From contig NZ_MDGR01000007.1 of the NCBI RefSeq assembly GCF_002742335.1, forward strand, positions 1,554,501 to 1,618,500: a stretch of DNA of 64,000 nucleotides, read 5' to 3'. The position numbers and the translations under genes were made by a program. Under the pieces are notes generated by a model. It saw only the letters and a program-made list of their open reading frames with translations, was not told where the DNA came from and ran no database searches. Every line of letters begins with the position of its first letter. Position 1 is the first letter of the stretch. Shown piece after piece: positions 19,301-26,099 of the stretch. The stretch is from Reichenbachiella sp. 5M10 (GTDB lineage Bacteria > Bacteroidota > Bacteroidia > Cytophagales > Cyclobacteriaceae).

Positions 19301-19369
19301 CTGCCATGGTCTTACCGTATCATAAAATTCAAATGGATGGAATTACCAGTGCAAGTCGAATGGAGGTGA
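16358..19369 (+). CDS. CIS tape-measure-like protein with long charged insert
   Basis: TTG start, 3 bases after the Pvc12-like stop, giving 1003 residues. The first 100 residues (RTLSFEIAGDDPSVAQELLN then a helical VIDEVFSQ segment and an NELTIDLGVVG strand) fit the contractile injection system tape-measure family. Residues about 565-827 are a low-complexity run of Glu, Lys, Gln, Asp, Arg and Ser with hardly any hydrophobic residue. A compact alpha-helical domain follows (830-1003), with SAGIVLLGPYLTRLFGRLGL at its start. If helical, the charged region alone would span about 39 nm. Function as length ruler or tube assembly factor is a family-based inference. Confidence 0.82.
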   Translation: MKARGNYSNKVRTLSFEIAGDDPSVAQELLNQVENKIKSRLVHVIDEVFSQKSHSQLIVMNELTIDLGVVGVDEIEEVLEEKLRQALVVSLDDYQAKEKVSIARVSSHGVDTDTTKASETREVYDVRTANWQVVYLQTGVMPWWVEDEVVLELKSYFKNWVQRENVKFADVVRRYGATAQVRQRLTALLGVQYVREALRVGTPEFWEKVPSKDQAVFFEWLFPEAIVASRTLTRFAQRTFKIFRLGSTESQSEREALIRRLAQVYLVNRPVSSDIIRQQAALLLTGGALQSHVSISLLLQGLKIEESRILDQPDTLSTEEFRDFVQLVEEMWKGSSDNLMIEVTEAVETEVVKKTATAPPVSHSPSREVLIYWMWGILPEYVLTNEESIEEWVQRILGDVVQFAESVKPVVAFMGLREIELVMIRIVRSNVPMIEVEQIMAPVRYDDALISNWREVSFTTALYQDHEIMKYVLQGVLSRDQVPYRPQMSVRDYLLEMGRSHRSVLVSLIDLLTESQVVRLYRMIRRLIEITEEGIQLNVDELFDLSDRHSYLQDLPDFATGVVTRERHGTQLKGQSKDAQERLVGQKDEKKQHQEAKEETQAKEEELSQQTREGTQPREEGEEAQDESVNAQEDVDGKKNIVSDEGDQELRDEVDRSIERDNKVQNEEDISKRTDEETQESRGQKETVKTGEVPQEEGGDEFTKERDEEKGEELGEKTSEEASEQRVEEGSDEAETKPKGSDPQGQDEEGDRLTEEDVRSSIEEDEDVEKQLDRARSSAEEEEAKIVESKETAGEQDYDDSLRLGSEEMDVEDFDLFQEEEVVDREIEKKARGALEASIFLTSAGIVLLGPYLTRLFGRLGLLDEQKNLVEPRHKQKAVELMHYLVFGVDEVVEQHTILFKILADMPISLPTPEKISLSEEEREICDGLLEAVISNWSMLKGSTIGNLRGSFLIREAKLLLDKSSYVLHVQEKPYDMLLDKLPWSYRIIKFKWMELPVQVEWR

Positions 19370-19450
19370 GGTCTCTGTTGTTTCAATATGGCTGTTCCAT
19401 CGAGACTTGTGCCTCTCTCAATTCTCGATGATTCCTGGTTCGTACTGGAG

Positions 19451-19484
19451 TAGTGATGCGTGCTTAATCCAGCAAGCATCACTA
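19451..19484. terminator. Hairpin between convergent genes
   Basis: A 9-bp stem (TAGTGATGC with GCATCACTA), one mismatch and 4 further pairs enclose the loop TAATCC. It lies between the end of the tape-measure gene and the end of the minus-strand secreted protein gene. There is no clear U-tract on either side, so termination is likely but not certain. Confidence 0.5.
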
Positions 19485-19489
19485 CCCCC

Positions 19490-20143
19490 TTAGTCTTTAC
19501 CAAAGAGTTTTGATTTTTTTTCAGGTACCTCTTCTGTGATTACCTCTTGGGCCGTAGGAGTTTCGATGGCTTCACTGGTTTCTTTTTCGAGTTCGTCATT
19601 GGTTCCGTTTATTGAGTTTTCAAAACCTGGTTTTAGCGAACCTGCTTCTGTTTTTAGCTCGTCTTGTTTTTTAGCAAAGACTCTCCAGAGAAAGAACTTC
19701 GGGCGAACGGTCTTGTCCGTAATTTCGGTGTAGAGCAGTCCTTTCATTGCCTTTTTACCGGACCACTTGAGTTTGTAGTATGGATAGAGTTCTAGATCGT
19801 TGACCTCTTTTCTTTTGTTTTTCTGTTTGTAATAAAATGGATTAGGGATGATTTTGCCAAGTCCTTGAGTAAAGTGAAACGAAGCAACGTAAGTACTTTC
19901 TTCTGTACGAGGAGCATTGATGATGAAAGAGTCAACATTTTCACTTTCATTGAGTGCTACTATCCAAACCTTTTTGTATTTGAATGCATACACATCGTAT
20001 CGAATACAGTTTTCGGCATTGCCACTAAAACTGGGGTTTAATGTTTTGAGTGCTGCGACAACTTCGCGTTGAGATTCATTACGTTGTGCATTGGCTGATA
20101 AGGTTACGAACGAGACAAGAAGGATTGTAATAAGTTTTGTCAT
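19490..20143 (-). CDS. Secreted protein of unknown function inside the eCIS locus
   Basis: Start chosen at the ATG at 20143, which gives a clean signal peptide (MTKLITILLVSFVTLSANAQ); the frame extends 15 codons further without a better start. The 217-residue product is a soluble, mostly beta-rich protein with several aromatic-rich strands and a C-terminal Glu/Thr/Pro-rich tail ending in KKSKLFGKD. No family recognised. It is encoded on the strand opposite to the injection system genes and splits the tape-measure gene from the ATPase gene. A signal peptide makes it unlikely to be an eCIS cargo protein loaded in the cytoplasm; it may be a later insertion or an accessory envelope factor. Confidence 0.75.
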   Translation of the reverse strand: MTKLITILLVSFVTLSANAQRNESQREVVAALKTLNPSFSGNAENCIRYDVYAFKYKKVWIVALNESENVDSFIINAPRTEESTYVASFHFTQGLGKIIPNPFYYKQKNKRKEVNDLELYPYYKLKWSGKKAMKGLLYTEITDKTVRPKFFLWRVFAKKQDELKTEAGSLKPGFENSINGTNDELEKETSEAIETPTAQEVITEEVPEKKSKLFGKD

Positions 20144-20249
20144 TTGGCTGGTGTTATGATATAGAAGTAGGTTGTAATGTGGCTGCAATTTTAAGCGAAG
20201 TTTATCTATTGCGCAATGATGTAGGAATTCAATTTAATATAAGTTTAAT

Positions 20250-20257
20250 TACATTTG
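20250..20257 (+). promoter_or_regulatory. Candidate Bacteroidota -7 element upstream of the AAA+ ATPase gene
   Basis: The octamer TACATTTG fits the Bacteroidota TAnnTTTG -7 consensus and lies 37 bases before the ATPase ATG in an AT-rich stretch. I found no convincing -33 TTG at the right distance, so this is a weak call. It would give the ATPase gene its own promoter, as needed after the intervening minus-strand gene. Confidence 0.35.
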
Positions 20258-20293
20258 AAATAAAAAAATCAACCCCATACCGAAACATACTTT

Positions 20294-21709
20294 ATGGATC
20301 CAAACACATCGGTGGCCCCAGTGTCCAATGGCACGACTATTCTAGTAGATAACGACAAAGAAAAGCTTCAGAAATCCAAGAAAGAACTCCTAGCGATTGG
20401 TTTTCATTCGTTCCAAAAAGCAAGAGACTGGGTGGTAACAGTGATGGATCAGCGTATTCGGGAGATCGCCGACAATTCAGAACCACTCAAACTTTCCGAC
20501 ATCACGCCATGTCCTCAATGGCTGGAAGGTTCTGCGTGGTTGAAGATGGAGCAAGAAATGAATCTTTCGGAGGGAGAGATGTTCTTACTTGCCTTTGTTT
20601 ACCTCTCACAGTTTCGGCCGGATAGTGTGTCTCAGTTGTGGACAGAAGATTCGTTGGCATACAGGGTTGGGGGAGTTCAAAAGGAAGGAGGAGGTTCTAT
20701 GTCACCTACTTTTAGGACGGTAGTGTATCTACTCGCAGGAGACAAAGGCCTCAACCATGCCGTTTACTATTCCTTGTTGGTAGATTCTCGACTTTTTAGA
20801 GAGCAGGTGGTGGTAGCTGTAGAGGAGCGCAATGAGATTTTGGACAATCAGAAGTTAAAACTCAATGATGAATTTTATCGCTGGATGATGACCGGAACCA
20901 AAGTCAATGTAGGAGTTAGTACCGAATTTCCTGCTGTGCTATTGGATACTCATTTGACATTTGAAGATCTGGTCCTCAAAGAAAGTGTGACAGATCAGTT
21001 GAAATTTTTGATGGATTTTGTTCGTCATCAGGATGCCATGTATAGTGATGAGTCATTTTCGAGCAAAGTAAAAAAGGGCTATGTAGCGATGCTCTATGGC
21101 CCTCCTGGGACGGGAAAAACAATGACTGTATCTGTCATGGGCAAGGAGCTAGGGATAGACGTATATTGTATCGATTTGTCTAGAGTGGTATCCAAATATA
21201 TCGGGGAGACAGAGAAAAATCTAGAAAAGATATTTCAGCGATTGGAGCACAAACGTTGTATCCTCTTTTTTGATGAAGCAGATGCGCTCTTTGGCAAACG
21301 GACGGAGGTCAAGGATGCGAGAGACCGATACGCCAATCAGGAGGTAGCCTACTTGCTCCAAAAGATTGAGCGCTTTCCAGGCTTGGTCATACTCACGAGT
21401 AATTACAATCAAAACTTGGATAGTGCATTTCGAAGAAGAATCTTGAGCTCTATTTTTATGCCACCTCCGGGAGTGGAAGAAAGATTGACATTATGGAAGA
21501 AAGCATTGCCAACGAATTATCAGTTTGAACCAGAAAATCTTCCCGAAAAATTGGCTAAGGATTATATGTTGACAGGAGCAAACATAGCCAACATTATTAA
21601 GCTAGGCTGTATCAAAGCACACCATGATGTGAACAACCCCAATGTGGTGACTAGTGCGATCCTTACGCCTATCATCAAGCTCGAACAACATAAGGAGAAG
21701 AATAGTTGA
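20294..21709 (+). CDS. AAA+ ATPase of eCIS (Pvc15-like)
   Basis: A 471-residue protein. An N-terminal helical domain (to about residue 215) is followed by an AAA+ module with Walker A GPPGTGKT at residues 269-276, Walker B ILFFDEAD at 323-330 and an RRR arginine cluster at 380-382 (SAFRRRI) near the sensor and arginine-finger area. The N-domain plus FtsH-like module is the usual architecture of Afp15/Pvc15, which is required for particle assembly or stability. It sits at the end of the cluster, as in other eCIS loci, but is separated from the structural genes by the minus-strand gene and so probably has its own promoter. Confidence 0.93.
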   Translation: MDPNTSVAPVSNGTTILVDNDKEKLQKSKKELLAIGFHSFQKARDWVVTVMDQRIREIADNSEPLKLSDITPCPQWLEGSAWLKMEQEMNLSEGEMFLLAFVYLSQFRPDSVSQLWTEDSLAYRVGGVQKEGGGSMSPTFRTVVYLLAGDKGLNHAVYYSLLVDSRLFREQVVVAVEERNEILDNQKLKLNDEFYRWMMTGTKVNVGVSTEFPAVLLDTHLTFEDLVLKESVTDQLKFLMDFVRHQDAMYSDESFSSKVKKGYVAMLYGPPGTGKTMTVSVMGKELGIDVYCIDLSRVVSKYIGETEKNLEKIFQRLEHKRCILFFDEADALFGKRTEVKDARDRYANQEVAYLLQKIERFPGLVILTSNYNQNLDSAFRRRILSSIFMPPPGVEERLTLWKKALPTNYQFEPENLPEKLAKDYMLTGANIANIIKLGCIKAHHDVNNPNVVTSAILTPIIKLEQHKEKNS

Positions 21710-21740
21710 TCGACTCAATCTATCAATCCATCACGTGAGC

Positions 21741-21845
21741 TCAACTGCGCTTGGATTTTTTTAGTCGTTTCTCTGCTTTCTTTTCTTTTGGTGTTTTGAC
21801 GGCCTCTTTTTTGACACTCTTTTTGCTGTCTTGTGATTTACCCAT
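21741..21845 (-). CDS. 34-residue lysine-rich protein
   Basis: A short frame beginning with ATG at 21845 and ending TGA at 21741-21743. The product starts MGKSQDSKKSVKKEAVKTPK and is about 40 percent lysine, with alternating Lys/Glu and a C-terminal KKSKRS. Short basic proteins of this kind recur in Bacteroidota as free-standing genes, with possible nucleic-acid binding. It lies between the convergent ATPase gene and the M28 peptidase gene. Coding status is plausible from the clean start and composition, not proven. Confidence 0.5.
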   Translation of the reverse strand: MGKSQDSKKSVKKEAVKTPKEKKAEKRLKKSKRS

Positions 21846-21936
21846 GATTATGATTTGGTTTTGATGACCGTATGTAGATACCACTGTATCACAGGGTAAT
21901 ACTAAAGGTTTAATTTGTGATAAGTGGGCTCTTTAT

Positions 21937-23214
21937 TTATAATCCGTCGATGAACTGTGTGATCAACTGGAAATAGTCTTCGAATTCGGTCAAGGGGAGA
22001 GTCTCCGAACGGTCATAGATGTCGTGGTAGGCTTGGATCCCTCCGAGTGTGTAGATGAAAAAACTAGGGACACCTTGCTGATAAAAGAAGCAGTGGTCGC
22101 TGTTGCAGGATTCTCCCCGGATCTTGACTTGAGTGAGTAGATCTTGCTCTTGATTGATCTTCGACAGTCGATCAAATTGCTCACGGTAGATGGAGCCATT
22201 GACGACTTGTATCCCATCATCTCCTGTGCCGGAGATGTCAAAGTTCAATAGGAATTTGATTCGCTCTAGTTCGAAAAGGGGATGCTCTACGAAATACTTC
22301 GAACCCAATAGCCCCAATTCTTCTCCCCCAAAGGCGATGAATACTGTTGTGTAGGCAGGAGGATGATCGTGGTAGTGTCGTGCAAGGTTGAGAAGCATGG
22401 CAACCCCACTGGCATTGTCATTGGCGCCTGGGAAGAGGGTCTCACTACCCATCATTCCTAGATGGTCGTAGTGGGCGGTCAGTACGACGAGAGAGTCCGT
22501 CGTGTGCCCTGGAGTGTAGCCGATGACGTTTTGGGTACTGTAGTCTGTGTACCACTGGTTGTCTACCTCGACGGTGAGGGTTTGTATGTCTGTACTGTCT
22601 TGGGTGAGTGCGAAGGATGGTTTGGCAAGGAGTCGTGTAGAGCCTCCCCAGGTGAGTTTTTGGCTGGTGAGGAAGATGGAGCCTGCTGCAGGATTGTCCG
22701 GATGGTATTTGATGAAGTGGACTACTTCGTCAATCAATTGTTGTTCTTCTGAACTAAAGTCTTTTGGATTGTAGGCAGGGATGATCTGAAATCGTCCGGC
22801 CGTAGATTGGAGTATGTCAGAGAGGTGTTCTCGGTGGATGAAATCATGAAGGTCTAGGGTGACAGTTTCAAAATGACCATGGGTACTAGGGGAGCCTGGA
22901 TCGATGAGGTAGTCCAAGCCTGGCGTTAGATTCTGTCCATTGATACGGAGGACCATCTGACTGGGGAAGGTGTTGACTGAGGTGGTGAAAGGCTGGAGGT
23001 AGCTTTTGCCGAAAGGCTCCAAACCCAATGAGTCGAATGCCTCTCGAATGTAAGCTGCTGCGATGCTGTCTCCTTGTCCTACATAGCCACGGCCTTTGAA
23101 GGCCGGAGAAGCGAGTTGTTTGATCACTGCTTGAGCATAGGGCAGGTCTTGAGCTGCTCCACGTTGGTAGGAGAGCATAGCAAATATTATGAACAGGCAA
23201 GAGAGGTGTTTCAC
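21937..23214 (-). CDS. Secreted M28 family metallopeptidase
   Basis: A 425-residue protein with a signal peptide (MKHLSCLFIIFAMLSYQRGAAQ) and an M28 aminopeptidase-type catalytic domain. Metal and catalytic signatures are visible in order: TAHYDHLG (His ligand), GANDNASG (bridging Asp), GGEELGLLG (catalytic and ligand Glu), NFDISG (Asp) and the late AYHDIYD His. The N-terminal 200 residues hold a small inserted PA-like region. Acts in the periplasm or outside the cell on peptides. The start lies 1 base after the stop of the MltB-like gene, so the two form an operon, a pairing that suggests cell-envelope peptide recycling. Confidence 0.9.
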   Translation of the reverse strand: MKHLSCLFIIFAMLSYQRGAAQDLPYAQAVIKQLASPAFKGRGYVGQGDSIAAAYIREAFDSLGLEPFGKSYLQPFTTSVNTFPSQMVLRINGQNLTPGLDYLIDPGSPSTHGHFETVTLDLHDFIHREHLSDILQSTAGRFQIIPAYNPKDFSSEEQQLIDEVVHFIKYHPDNPAAGSIFLTSQKLTWGGSTRLLAKPSFALTQDSTDIQTLTVEVDNQWYTDYSTQNVIGYTPGHTTDSLVVLTAHYDHLGMMGSETLFPGANDNASGVAMLLNLARHYHDHPPAYTTVFIAFGGEELGLLGSKYFVEHPLFELERIKFLLNFDISGTGDDGIQVVNGSIYREQFDRLSKINQEQDLLTQVKIRGESCNSDHCFFYQQGVPSFFIYTLGGIQAYHDIYDRSETLPLTEFEDYFQLITQFIDGL

Positions 23215-23215
23215 G

Positions 23216-24214
23216 TTATAGCTTCTTTTTTTCTGTCATTTTGGATTGAATGGCTTCACCGAGTTGATACACCGCGAGTGCATAGAGTGGGCTGTGGTTG
23301 TAGCGAGTGATCACATAGAAGTTGGTGAAGCCAAACCAATATTCATTCCCTTCATCGAGAGTGAACTCTTGTAATGTGACTTTTTCGTCTGTACTGCTGC
23401 CATTGGCAGTACGAAAGCCCATTTCTTGGTAAGTACTGTATGATTCTTTGGGTTTGAGGGACTGCTTGGCTAGAGGGAGTTGGGCGGTACCTGTGGCGAT
23501 GGCTTGGAGCGCTACAGGTTTGCCAGTTTGCCATCGGTGTATTTGGAGATAGTTGGCTACACTGGCGATGGCGTCATCTACATTGTTCATCAAGTCTGTG
23601 CTGCCTGATTCGTCGTAGTTTTTGGCGTAGGCCAAATAGCTGCTAGGCATGAATTGACAGTAGCCCATGGCACCTGCATAGGAGCCTTGAATGCTCAAGG
23701 GATCGAGTTGTTCACGAGAGCATAGTTCTAGAAATTTGCCCAATTCTGCTTTGAAGAAGCTCGAGCGTTTGGGGTACCCAAAGGCCAGAGTGTACAGTGC
23801 GTCTAGTACAGAGTAAGTACCTGTACGTGCCCCAAAGAAGGTTTCTACCCCAAGAATTCCAAGGATGATTTTTTCGGGTACGCCTGTTTGTTGGCTGATG
23901 TTCTGGAGGGTAGTCTCGTTGGTGATCCAGAATTGAACACCTGCATCTATCCGGTCATCTGTCATGAATATGCCTCTATAGCGGGTCCATGTCATGGTTT
24001 TTTCGGCAGGCTTGTTCATTTTCTCAATGATCGAGGGTTGATAGGTGGCTTGCGTCACAATGGCATGGATGTCTTCGAGAGGGAGCTGATTTTGCATAGC
24101 ATAGATTCGCACAAAATCATCTACATCAGTTTGGTCGATTTGAGAGAAACTACTCAGGCTAGATAGCAGAAAAAGGAGAGGGGACAAAATCCGAAGAATA
24201 CATGATGGCATCAT
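23216..24214 (-). CDS. mltB: MltB-like lytic murein transglycosylase
   Basis: A 332-residue periplasmic lytic transglycosylase of the MltB/SLT_2 family. After a signal peptide (to about residue 25) the catalytic glutamate is E124 in the motif GILGVETFFG, followed by the ordered GAMGYCQFMPSSY segment that shapes the saccharide-binding groove. It cleaves the MurNAc-GlcNAc bond to form 1,6-anhydro ends. There is no lipobox, so it is probably soluble. It is the first gene of an operon with the M28 peptidase. Length and motif order match the family closely. Confidence 0.92.
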   Translation of the reverse strand: MMPSCILRILSPLLFLLSSLSSFSQIDQTDVDDFVRIYAMQNQLPLEDIHAIVTQATYQPSIIEKMNKPAEKTMTWTRYRGIFMTDDRIDAGVQFWITNETTLQNISQQTGVPEKIILGILGVETFFGARTGTYSVLDALYTLAFGYPKRSSFFKAELGKFLELCSREQLDPLSIQGSYAGAMGYCQFMPSSYLAYAKNYDESGSTDLMNNVDDAIASVANYLQIHRWQTGKPVALQAIATGTAQLPLAKQSLKPKESYSTYQEMGFRTANGSSTDEKVTLQEFTLDEGNEYWFGFTNFYVITRYNHSPLYALAVYQLGEAIQSKMTEKKKL

Positions 24215-24363
24215 AAGGCGTGCGTATCGCTAGGGTGAATGGAATGTACTTGTTGAATACAAAGTTGAACATCAATGGTGACAATAGAGGGGAGAATGGA
24301 AGATATTTTGAGTGAAATCAACCTGTTGTGTGACGCTATATGAGGATGAGACAAAAACTAAAC

Positions 24364-24399
24364 AAAAGGAGGTCATCTCATATAAGAAGACCTCCTTTT
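24364..24399 (-). terminator. Rho-independent terminator
   Basis: Stem AAAAGGAGGTC paired with GACCTCCTTTT around a 14-base loop. In minus-strand orientation it ends in a TTTTGTTT run, and lies 39 bases after the stop of the membrane sensor-like gene. Confidence 0.75.
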
Positions 24400-24438
24400 G
24401 TGATTCTACACAAGGTTTGAATCCAACTGATACTGTGT

Positions 24439-25215
24439 TTAAAACAATTTCCAGTCGATATTGGTCAGTTTGGCGTTGATTTCTATTTGTTTTTGCGTGG
24501 TAGCGATCAACTCGTCGTTTTGCTGATTGAGTGCTTCGTTGCTGATGTTGAGCTCATCATTTTTTTCTTTAAGTTCTGTACGCGCTCGGTTGAGAGCTTT
24601 GTTCATGTCCGCCATTTTCTTGTTGGATGCACGGAGTTGGAGTTTGGTGACTGCATCGTTGAGTGTGTTGATTCTGAACGAATGACTCCATTTGCCACAG
24701 ATCAGTACGATAGCGGCAGCCAGTACAGCATGGAAAATGAAAGTTTGTAAGTCCATGTATTGAAGTTGAGTGAAGTATACGTCCGGTACACCTGCAAACT
24801 GTGCATAGGCAAAGATAGCATGATGCCCCACGACAAATGAGATGAGCGGGACTTGCATTTTCCAGTCTTGGTAGATGATCAGAATCGCAGCACTGATAAA
24901 TGCGAAAAAATGCATTTCAAACATACCGTGCATCTGATAGATGAAGAGCCCTACGAATACGCCGAGCATGGTGCTGGCAATGTAACGATGTAGGTTGCCC
25001 TCGGGTAGGAGAGCTTTGATGCCATACCAAGCGATCAAAGAGAGTGCTCCTATAGCGATAGCCAAAACCCAAGTATTGTAAAAAATGGCTAAGAATAACC
25101 CTATCCCTGCGTGTACCCATAGGACCCGTGTCATGTAGGTGTCTGCTTTGGCGTAGTGAGGAGCTAGGATTTTAGCTGCTTGTTCCTTGTTCAGTAGTTT
25201 TGATTTGTTGCTCAT
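24439..25215 (-). CDS. Membrane sensor-like protein with C-terminal coiled coil, no output domain
   Basis: Start set at the ATG at 25215 (MSNKSKLLNKEQ); an upstream in-frame start would overlap the thioredoxin-like gene. The 258 residues contain about six hydrophobic helices (roughly residues 30-180) with His-rich loops, followed by a coiled coil (195-245) of repeated Lys/Glu/Leu/Asn. This resembles the membrane-sensing N-terminus of Bacteroidota chemoreceptors and sensor kinases, but no kinase, cyclase or methyl-accepting domain follows: the protein stops 15 residues after the coiled coil. It probably forms an operon with the upstream thioredoxin-like gene (7-base gap). Confidence 0.7.
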   Translation of the reverse strand: MSNKSKLLNKEQAAKILAPHYAKADTYMTRVLWVHAGIGLFLAIFYNTWVLAIAIGALSLIAWYGIKALLPEGNLHRYIASTMLGVFVGLFIYQMHGMFEMHFFAFISAAILIIYQDWKMQVPLISFVVGHHAIFAYAQFAGVPDVYFTQLQYMDLQTFIFHAVLAAAIVLICGKWSHSFRINTLNDAVTKLQLRASNKKMADMNKALNRARTELKEKNDELNISNEALNQQNDELIATTQKQIEINAKLTNIDWKLF

Positions 25216-25222
25216 ATTGAGG

Positions 25223-25843
25223 TCAAAGTGAAAGTTTCCATAAGTTAAATTCTTCGTTGGGTAGACCACAGCCGTAGGCTACAGTGGACAACAGACCAAA
25301 GTCTGGAGCTCGGCGGCCCAGCGCGAGCGAGTCTAGCGCCATCTGGGCAAAGTTGCTCCCAGGGTCTGTACAGTAGCGGGCTTTGTTGTAGTTGCCTCGG
25401 TAGTATAGTTTTCGGTCAGTGGTGACGATCACGGCTTGAGGGGTGGAGTATACCCCAAACTCGTGGGCGAGTAGTTGGTTTTTGTCTTCGGTGACGATGA
25501 GGTTCGTGTCGAAATAGTCCAGTGAAGATTCGTAATCACTCCCGTCAGGGACGACAACTACAAAATCAATCTTAGTTCCAAATTGTCTGCGTAGTGCTTC
25601 GAAGTGCTGGATGTTGAACCGTGAACAAGGGCAGCCTGGTTTGAAAAAGTGGTACAAGACTGGTTTGGAAATAGGAGCAAGCGTAGAGTCTGCGATGGTC
25701 AACACCTCGTTGACGGGGACGACTTGATAATCCGAAGGAACAGGGGTAGGTAAGGAGTACTGTAGTTCTTGTTGCCAAAACAGTAGACCAATCGTGGTAA
25801 AAACAAACAGAAGTAGCCCTCCAGCTAGGATTTTTCTCAACAT
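25223..25843 (-). CDS. Membrane-anchored thioredoxin-like protein with CPC active site
   Basis: A 206-residue protein with an N-terminal transmembrane anchor (residues 4-23) and a thioredoxin-fold domain facing the periplasm. The active site is CPC (C71 and C73 in KPGCPCSRFN), a CxC pair rather than the usual CxxC, which changes the expected redox potential and may favour isomerase-like or sensing chemistry. The TPQAVIV cis-proline strand of the fold is present at about residue 135. The next gene starts 7 bases downstream, so a joint role with the membrane sensor-like protein is suggested. Confidence 0.8.
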   Translation of the reverse strand: MLRKILAGGLLLFVFTTIGLLFWQQELQYSLPTPVPSDYQVVPVNEVLTIADSTLAPISKPVLYHFFKPGCPCSRFNIQHFEALRRQFGTKIDFVVVVPDGSDYESSLDYFDTNLIVTEDKNQLLAHEFGVYSTPQAVIVTTDRKLYYRGNYNKARYCTDPGSNFAQMALDSLALGRRAPDFGLLSTVAYGCGLPNEEFNLWKLSL

Positions 25844-26050
25844 TATTTTCTAGAATATTAAACTGTCAAAACACTTTGAGCAAATGAATTAATAGTCTAA
25901 AGATTGAAACAGAAATAGTAGCTAGCCGAATTTATACAGGAGGAGACACAAAAATAGGTTGTTTCCTCGAAATATGGAGTTAAGAAATTGTGAATTAATC
26001 TGGTGTAGAGCCGAGTAATGCTTGTACTGTCTTCTTTTTTACAAAAAAAA

Positions 26051-26072
26051 GGATGTCTATGACTAGACATCC
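26051..26072 (-). terminator. Rho-independent terminator after pectinesterase gene
   Basis: GGATGTCTA pairs with TAGACATCC around a TGAC loop; read on the minus strand it is followed by a run of eight T, 28 bases downstream of the pectinesterase stop. Confidence 0.85.
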
Positions 26073-26099
26073 TTTTGAGGTGGTACTTCGAATATAGGA

